Source of the DNA: Mycobacterium sp. D16Q13
GTDB taxonomy: Bacteria; Actinomycetota; Actinomycetes; Mycobacteriales; Mycobacteriaceae
Reading direction: 5' to 3'
NCBI RefSeq assembly: GCF_002013375.1
Contig: NZ_MAEW01000012.1
Coordinates: forward strand, 62,001-126,000
Length of the DNA stretch: 64,000 nt
Made by a program: the position numbers and the translations under genes. The number at the start of each line of letters is the position of its first letter. The stretch's first letter is position 1. The notes below the pieces were generated by a model that made no database searches, had not been told where the DNA came from, and worked only from the letters and a program-made list of their open reading frames with translations. Shown here one piece after another: positions 59,009 to 64,000 of the stretch.

Positions 59009-59228
59009 ACCTCGGCCGATCAGTAGTTGCTTGGTTCTGTCTGGTTTGTGGCCAAGCGGCAGCAGACAGCTAGTCAATTGTGCCAGACAGGGGCCCTTCC
59101 AGTGAAATCGCCCACCCGGGCACCCCTTGGGCAGCGACTATCCAGACAGTACTAGTAAGCTACCGTGACCGGAACATCTGCCACATCGGTAACAAAATCA
59201 GAGTCTGACCGCAGAGGGGGTCTACGTG

Positions 59229-60134
59229 ATGCGCGGCCAGCACCTGTTCGTGGGCTTGACGCTCACCGCAGTGACCACGCTGACCTCGGGATGTGTGGCA
59301 TCGGTACGCAGCGATCCAGCTACCCCCGTGCTGGCGGTCGTGAGCGCTCCGGCCGAACCGGCACCGGTCTTCGCGGTGGAGAGTCCCCCTTCTTTCGAGA
59401 CCCTGCCCGAGCGCACCACCGCAGCAACCGCCCAGGCCAAGAGCGCCGGCGCCGTGCTGACCGCGGTGATCAAGGATCGCGCCTCGGGAGCCGTGGTCTC
59501 CAACGGCAACAACAGCACCATTGCCATCGCCTCGGTGGCAAAACTGTTCATCGCCGACGATCTGCTGATGAGGGAATCGACGGGCGAGGTCACCCTGACG
59601 CCCTCGGATCGCATCTCGTTTGACCGGATGTTGCAGTCCTCCGATGACAGCGCCGCCGAGATCTTCTGGCAGCGCGGGGGCGGCAACTCGATCATCACCC
59701 GCGTCGCCGCGCGATATGGGCTCGCCTCCACCAACGTGCCCTCCGACGGCATGTGGTGGAACACCATCAGCACCGCTAACGACCTGGTGCAGTACTACGA
59801 CATGCTGCTCTCCGGCGCGGGGGGCCTGCCTCCCGAGCGCGCGAACATCATCATGGACGACCTTGCCCGCTCAACGCCCAACGGCATCGACGGCTATCCC
59901 CAGCGCTTCGGGATCCCGGACGGCATTCCCGGTGAGCCCGTCGCGGTGAAGCAGGGCTGGATGTGCTGTGTCGGGTCCGCGTGGATGCATCTTTCGACGG
60001 GGGTCGTGGGCCCCGACCGGCGATTCATCGTGGTGGTGTCATCCCTGCAGACCGCCAACGATGCGACGGCGCGCAACACGCTAACTCAGGCCGTCGCCGC
60101 CATGTTCCCCGGTGGACGAATCGAAACCGAGTAG
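59229..60134 (+). CDS. lppW: LppW-like serine-hydrolase lipoprotein
   Basis: 301 residues from ATG 59229. Lipoprotein signal (VTTLTSGC, Cys about residue 22). The fold resembles class A beta-lactamases and D,D-peptidases: SVAK at about residue 102 as the SxxK motif and SSDDSAAE as the SDN-like element, but KTG is replaced by KQG, and the sequence WMCCVGSAW follows. So catalysis is uncertain. The gene overlaps trmD at its 3' end by 54 bp on the opposite strand, an unusually long overlap. Homologue of Rv2905. Confidence 0.85.
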   Translation: MRGQHLFVGLTLTAVTTLTSGCVASVRSDPATPVLAVVSAPAEPAPVFAVESPPSFETLPERTTAATAQAKSAGAVLTAVIKDRASGAVVSNGNNSTIAIASVAKLFIADDLLMRESTGEVTLTPSDRISFDRMLQSSDDSAAEIFWQRGGGNSIITRVAARYGLASTNVPSDGMWWNTISTANDLVQYYDMLLSGAGGLPPERANIIMDDLARSTPNGIDGYPQRFGIPDGIPGEPVAVKQGWMCCVGSAWMHLSTGVVGPDRRFIVVVSSLQTANDATARNTLTQAVAAMFPGGRIETE

Positions 60135-60800
60135 GTCCGGGCGCCGCTGCGCGGTCCGCTGACGTGACTGCTCGGCCCGCCACGCCGCAATCTTGGCGTG
60201 GTCACCAGAGAGCAGCACCTGCGGTACATCGATCCCCCGCCAACTCGGCGGCCTGGTGTAGGACGGCCCCTCTAAAAGCCCGTCAGAGTGTGAATCTTCT
60301 TGCGCGGAAAGTGCATTGCCCAGCACTCCGGGAACCAGCCGCAGTACCGCCTCGATGATTACCAGCGCCGCGGACTCCCCGCCATTGAGCACATAATCGC
60401 CGATCGACACCTCGCGCACCCGCATCCGGGTCGCGGCGTCGTCGGCAACGCGCTGATCGATTCCCTCGTAGCGTCCACACGCGATCACCAGATGGTCTTC
60501 GGTGGACCAGTGACGGGCAGTCTCCTGCGTGAAGGGATACCCGGCGGGCGTCGGCACCACCAAAAGCGTTTCCGGTGTGCAGATCTCATCCAGGGCATCA
60601 CCCCAGACCGTCGGCTTCATCACCATGCCGGGCCCGCCGCCGTAGGGCGAATCATCGACCGACTTGTGTACGTCGCGTGTCCAGCGCCGCAGATCGTGCA
60701 CGGCGACGTCAACCAGCCCCGCATCAATGGCCTTGCCCGGCAAGGACTGCCGTACTGGCTGCAGATAGTCCGGGAAGATCGTGATGACGTCTATCTTCAT
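60081..60800 (-). CDS. trmD: tRNA (guanine-37-N1) methyltransferase
   Basis: 239 residues. TrmD methylates G37 of proline, leucine and arginine tRNAs to prevent +1 frameshifting. SPOUT trefoil-knot motifs [22 protein letters not shown] and [15 protein letters not shown] are all present. It follows rimM (10 bp) in the rpsP-KH-rimM-trmD operon, and its 3' end runs into lppW on the other strand. Confidence 0.96.
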   Translation of the reverse strand: MKIDVITIFPDYLQPVRQSLPGKAIDAGLVDVAVHDLRRWTRDVHKSVDDSPYGGGPGMVMKPTVWGDALDEICTPETLLVVPTPAGYPFTQETARHWSTEDHLVIACGRYEGIDQRVADDAATRMRVREVSIGDYVLNGGESAALVIIEAVLRLVPGVLGNALSAQEDSHSDGLLEGPSYTRPPSWRGIDVPQVLLSGDHAKIAAWRAEQSRQRTAQRRPDLLGFDSSTGEHGGDGLS

Positions 60801-60810
60801 GCCAGGGTTC

Positions 60811-61341
60811 TCACGACAGGTCCAACAGGCCTTCTGGCGGGTCGATCTCGATCACCTTGTCCGCCAGCGAGATCGACGTGACGATGGCAGAGACAAACGG
60901 CACGAGAATCTCGGCCTGCCGGTCACTGCTCGGGGGCTTCACCGAAAGGAGCTCACCACCGGGGGTGTGCAATACCTCGGAAACGGTCCCGATGGCGGTG
61001 CCGTCCTGAGTCCGCACCGTAAGCCCCTCGAGCTGATGGTCGTAGAACTCGTCGGGATCTTGAAGGGGAGGAAGCTCACCGGCCTCAACCGTGAAAAGGG
61101 TGCCACGCAACGCATCTGCCGCGTCACGATCGGATATCCCGGTAAATCTGATCAGCAGCCGTCCGCTGTGCTCACGCACCGATTCGACGACGAACTCACG
61201 GCTGCCGCCACCACGGGGCAGCCGACCATTCAGCACCGAACCGGCAGCGAAACGTTCGTCCGGATCGTCGGTGCGGATCTCTACCGCCAATTCGCCCGTG
61301 ACGCCGTGCGCCTTGGCGATACGCCCGACCACAAGCTCCAT
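60811..61341 (-). CDS. rimM: 16S rRNA processing protein RimM
   Basis: 176 residues. RimM helps assemble the 30S head by binding S19. N-terminal RimM barrel [20 protein letters not shown] and a PRC-like C-terminal barrel ([20 protein letters not shown] and [10 protein letters not shown]). Between the KH protein (5 bp upstream) and trmD. Confidence 0.95.
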   Translation of the reverse strand: MELVVGRIAKAHGVTGELAVEIRTDDPDERFAAGSVLNGRLPRGGGSREFVVESVREHSGRLLIRFTGISDRDAADALRGTLFTVEAGELPPLQDPDEFYDHQLEGLTVRTQDGTAIGTVSEVLHTPGGELLSVKPPSSDRQAEILVPFVSAIVTSISLADKVIEIDPPEGLLDLS

Positions 61342-61346
61342 CGGAG

Positions 61347-61589
61347 CTACCGGTCTGTATCCACCACGTCGACCCGGATGCCGCGGCCACCCACACCCGC
61401 GACCAGGGTGCGCAGCGCGGTGGCGGTACGCCCGCCCCGACCGATCACCTTTCCGAGATCGTCGGGGTGGACGTGAACCTCTACCGTGCGGCCGCGACGA
61501 TTCGTCACCAGGTCAACGCGGACATCGTCGGGGTTGTCGACGATTCCTCGTACCAGATGCTCGACGGCGTCGACCACGACAGAACTCAT
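61347..61589 (-). CDS. KH-domain RNA-binding protein
   Basis: 80 residues with one type-II KH domain ([20 protein letters not shown] then [20 protein letters not shown]) whose GxxG loop is GRGG. Belongs to the KhpA family conserved next to rpsP (Rv2908c). Binds RNA, possibly with KhpB. 8 bp after rpsP. Confidence 0.94.
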   Translation of the reverse strand: MSSVVVDAVEHLVRGIVDNPDDVRVDLVTNRRGRTVEVHVHPDDLGKVIGRGGRTATALRTLVAGVGGRGIRVDVVDTDR

Positions 61590-61597
61590 CCGAGGTC

Positions 61598-62083
61598 CTA
61601 TTCGCTTGCGGCGTCAGCAGATTCGGCAGGAGCCTCGGCGGCTTCCGCGGCCGGAGCCTCGGCATCGGCGGCCTCAGCCTTCTCGTCCTTCTTGGGGGCC
61701 TTCTTCTTTTTCTGCTGAATGGCCTCACCGGTGGGGGCACCGTCGGCCTCGGCCAGGGCGGCGTTGAACAGCTCCAGCTTGCTGGGCTTGGGCTCCTTGA
61801 CTTTCAGGGTGCCCTCGGCGCCGGGGAGGCCCTTGAACTTCTGCCAGTCACCGGTGATCTTCAGCAGGGCCAACACCGGATCGGTCGGCTGCGCGCCCAC
61901 CGACAGCCAGTGCTGCGCGCGCTCGGAGTCGATCTCGATGAGGCTGGGCTCTTCCTTCGGGTGGTACCGGCCGATCACCTCGATGGCGCGGCCTTCACGG
62001 CGGGTGCGCGCATCGGCGACCTGGATGCGGTACTGCGGGTTGCGGATCTTCCCGAGGCGGGTGAGCTTGATCTTGACAGCCAT
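61598..62083 (-). CDS. rpsP: 30S ribosomal protein S16
   Basis: 161 residues from ATG 62083. S16 core [19 protein letters not shown] and [18 protein letters not shown], then a Lys/Ala/Glu-rich C-terminal tail ([20 protein letters not shown]) typical of mycobacterial S16. Leads the rpsP-KH-rimM-trmD operon. About 230 bp to the next gene upstream. Confidence 0.96.
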   Translation of the reverse strand: MAVKIKLTRLGKIRNPQYRIQVADARTRREGRAIEVIGRYHPKEEPSLIEIDSERAQHWLSVGAQPTDPVLALLKITGDWQKFKGLPGAEGTLKVKEPKPSKLELFNAALAEADGAPTGEAIQQKKKKAPKKDEKAEAADAEAPAAEAAEAPAESADAASE

Positions 62084-62314
62084 GACTACAACTTCTCCTT
62101 GAGGTATCACGCGGCAATTCGGCGACACGTGCGGACATGCACGATCCGGTTTTGCCTCGCGTGGGTCTGACCGCTGGTGGCCTTAGCCAATTCGCGGACC
62201 GGGTCATTGTGCCAGAGCATGACCTACCAGCCCAAATCACACCGAAACTACGGTTTTCGACGCATCGTCCGAGAAGCCCGCACCAAACACGGCGTGTCGG
62301 CGGGTTTGTGGCTG

Positions 62315-62752
62315 CTAGACCAGCCGGTTAAAGCACTTCGTCTCGACACGACGCGTCAGCCGCCAGCCATGGCGGGTCCGCACCACGGCATCGTCGTACC
62401 AAAGTCCCAGGAAAAGCACCTGTTCGGTGTCACCGCCCGGCACCATCGGGTTGAAACACAGGCTGCGCACGGTCGCCGCGCTCCGCTCCTCGTCATCGAA
62501 GTGGATCGAGACGTTTCCCAGCATGTGCGCGTACATCGGAAATGCCGGCAGCACCTGCGCCAACCATGCCTTGACGTCCGGATACTCGCCGTCGACACCG
62601 CCCATGGCGCGATAGTCGATGTACGCGTCGTTCGTGAACACCTCGTCCAGGTCGTCGAACTGACGATTGTCAATGGCGGTCGCGTAATCGACCAGGAGCT
62701 GTTGGATCTGCAGGCGGTCGGAAACTTCGTCGAGGGTCCACGCGGATGTCAT
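62315..62752 (-). CDS. SnoaL-like (NTF2-fold) protein
   Basis: 145 residues. NTF2-like cone fold of the SnoaL_4 type: WTLDEVSDRLQIQQLLVDYA, then AIDNRQFDDLDEVFTNDAYIDY, given here in part, and RTRHGWRLTRRVETKCFNRL. Members are polyketide cyclases, dehydratases or ring hydroxylating beta-subunit-like proteins, and here the substrate is unknown. Corresponds to Rv2910c. Divergent from the thioesterase gene. Confidence 0.85.
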   Translation of the reverse strand: MTSAWTLDEVSDRLQIQQLLVDYATAIDNRQFDDLDEVFTNDAYIDYRAMGGVDGEYPDVKAWLAQVLPAFPMYAHMLGNVSIHFDDEERSAATVRSLCFNPMVPGGDTEQVLFLGLWYDDAVVRTRHGWRLTRRVETKCFNRLV

Positions 62753-62763
62753 AGCTTGTGAGC

Positions 62764-63171
62764 ATGCCCACTCGGACCGAAATCATCACGCAATTCGTCC
62801 CGAACTCTCCGCTGTGTCAGCATCTGGGAATCGCCCTGACCGAGATCGGCAACGATCGCGCGGTGCTGGGCATGCCGTTCAAACCTGAACTGGCCACCAT
62901 GGGCCACACGGTGCACGGCGGCGCGATCGCCACCCTCGCCGACACCGCCGCCATGGCCGCGGCCTGGGCCGACGACGTGGTACCCGAAAAGTTCGGTGGC
63001 TCAACGGCTTCATTGACCGTGAACTACGTGTCCGCAGCCGAAGCCGCCGACCTTACCGCGGTGGGCCAGGTGGTCCGCCGCGGTAAGCGGCTATCGAACA
63101 TCGAGGTGACGGTCTCCGATTCCACCGGTCAGGTGGTGGCAAAGGCATTGGCCACCTACAACTTCGCTTAG
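62764..63171 (+). CDS. PaaI-type hotdog thioesterase
   Basis: 135 residues from ATG 62764 (GTG at 62758 possible). Hotdog-fold thioesterase with GHTVHGGAIATLADTAAMAA, which carries the catalytic-type Asp, and TASLTVNYVSAAEAADLTAV. Hydrolyses acyl-CoA or aryl-CoA. Divergent from the SnoaL-like gene and overlapping the next gene's stop by 4 bp on the opposite strand. Confidence 0.85.
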   Translation: MPTRTEIITQFVPNSPLCQHLGIALTEIGNDRAVLGMPFKPELATMGHTVHGGAIATLADTAAMAAAWADDVVPEKFGGSTASLTVNYVSAAEAADLTAVGQVVRRGKRLSNIEVTVSDSTGQVVAKALATYNFA

Positions 63172-64000
63172 GCGGCTCCCGCCTCGTCCTTGGCTAACAG
63201 CTCGCGCACGCGCGGGATGACCTCGCTGCCGTACAGCTCCACGTTCTGCATGCCCAACCCAGGCTGGGCGGCCTGGTACACCATGCTGAACCGGTCTGCG
63301 CCGAGTCCGCGAATGGTCTTGGCCATCTTGGCCGCCACGGTGTCGGGTGAGCCGACGTACAACGAGCCGGCCTTCACCTCGGCCAGGTAATCCTCGTAGC
63401 GCGGGGCTGGCCAGCCGCGCTCTCGCCCAATCGTGGTGCGCAGCTCCCTGAATCCCGGCCAGTACTGCGCGATCGCCTCCTCGTCGGATTCGGCGATATG
63501 CCCCGGACTATGAATGCCCAGCGGCATCGGCTCGGTGACACCGAGTTCGCGTTGCGCCCGACGGTAGAGGTCCACGTACGGCTCGAACCGCATGGGGTTG
63601 CCGCCGATGATCGCCAAGATCATCGGAATGCGGTACCGCACGCTACGGACCACCGAATCCGGCGAGCCGCCCACTCCGACCCAGGCGCGCAGGCCGTCGG
63701 CTGTCTTGGGATAGACCTCGACGTTGTCCAGCCCGGAACGCAGCTGCCCCGACCATGTCACCGGATCTCCGGGCAGCAGCTTCGCCATCAGATCGAACTT
63801 CTCCTCGAAGAGTTCCTCATAGTCCTTCAAGTCGTATCCGAACAACGGGAAGGAGTCGGTGAACGACCCACGACCGAGCACTACCTCGGCCCGGCCGCCG
63901 GAGATTCCGTCGAGGGTCGCGAACCGCTGATACACGCGCACCGGGTCGTCGGTGCTGAGCACCGTAACGGCGGTCGCGAGGGTGATCCGCTCGGTACGGG
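63168..64000 (-). CDS. LLM-class flavin-dependent oxidoreductase, 5' end missing
   Basis: C-terminal about 277 residues of a luciferase-like monooxygenase (TIM barrel); its start lies beyond the right window edge. Typical stretches TERITLATAVTVLSTDDPVR, VYQRFATLDGISGGRAEVVL, SLYVGSPDTVAAKMAKTIRG and ADRFSMVYQAAQPG. Uses FMNH2 or F420. The frame is open to the edge, confirming truncation by the window. Confidence 0.88.
   Translation of the reverse strand, partial: RTERITLATAVTVLSTDDPVRVYQRFATLDGISGGRAEVVLGRGSFTDSFPLFGYDLKDYEELFEEKFDLMAKLLPGDPVTWSGQLRSGLDNVEVYPKTADGLRAWVGVGGSPDSVVRSVRYRIPMILAIIGGNPMRFEPYVDLYRRAQRELGVTEPMPLGIHSPGHIAESDEEAIAQYWPGFRELRTTIGRERGWPAPRYEDYLAEVKAGSLYVGSPDTVAAKMAKTIRGLGADRFSMVYQAAQPGLGMQNVELYGSEVIPRVRELLAKDEAGAA

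Noticed and set aside
1..64000. CRISPR arrays, rRNA, tRNA, insertion sequences
   Set aside because: None recognised by reading; tandem repeats found are only the 51-bp coding repeat and short operator repeats. A tRNAscan or IS search could still find something missed by eye.

Overview
The window is high-GC actinobacterial DNA from a rapidly growing mycobacterium, most likely the Mycobacteroides abscessus-chelonae group. This is inferred from gene content and order: an mqo / mapB / L,D-transpeptidase / lipoprotein-PBP / ispG-rip-dxr / rlmN / cdsA-frr-pyrH / tsf-rpsB / xerC / dprA / rnhB-lepB-rplS / trmD-rimM-rpsP backbone that follows the M. tuberculosis Rv2850c-Rv2910c order as I remember it, with a HelR-type RNA polymerase protein just beyond pyrH. 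No rRNA, tRNA, CRISPR array, insertion sequence or prophage was seen.

Region by region. 0-8 kb: a truncated Mg-chelatase-like ATPase, a GNAT protein and mqo form one overlapping leftward unit; an alpha/beta hydrolase runs rightward; then a degenerate hydrolase, a lipoprotein, cobQ and mapB. 7-17 kb: cell-wall genes (YkuD L,D-transpeptidase, class B PBP lipoprotein) and the dxr-rip1-ispG isoprenoid/protease operon, then a DUF4097 / ribbon-helix-helix pair, a DUF2631 membrane protein and rlmN. 17.6-25.8 kb is an accessory pocket: XRE-cupin regulator with a TrxR-like flavoprotein and methyltransferase, a LysR/EamA divergon, a lipoprotein, a dienelactone hydrolase and two tandem membrane paralogues. 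25.8-30.5 kb: cdsA, frr, pyrH and helR, the last with a rifamycin-associated palindrome upstream. 30.5-37.5 kb is a second pocket: PnuC plus a uridine-kinase-like enzyme, TetR/GH1, and a thiolase / carotenoid-oxygenase divergon with a tandem HxlR regulator.

37.5-40 kb: tsf, rpsB and an M23 peptidase. 40-45 kb: a TetR-HxlR fusion regulator divergent from an mmpS-mmpL pair. 45-50 kb: xerC, a siderophore-interacting protein, TetR, DoxX-like, a 51-residue membrane protein, DUF1275 and a beta-carbonic anhydrase under a CsoR-like palindrome. 50-54 kb: a decayed methyltransferase, then dprA-comM-yraN. 54-56.7 kb: a TetR and a CsbD / GlsB / lipoprotein / Gly-rich lipoprotein cassette that looks like envelope stress. 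56.7-64 kb: DUF2469-rnhB-lepB-rplS, lppW, trmD-rimM-KH-rpsP, and three metabolic genes, the last cut by the window edge.

The core genes form tight leftward operons with 0-20 bp spacing or 1-4 bp overlaps. The accessory pockets are mostly divergent regulator/target pairs with palindromes in the shared promoter, so the most informative new signals here are operators and unusual regulator architectures. No wholly new multi-gene system is evident.
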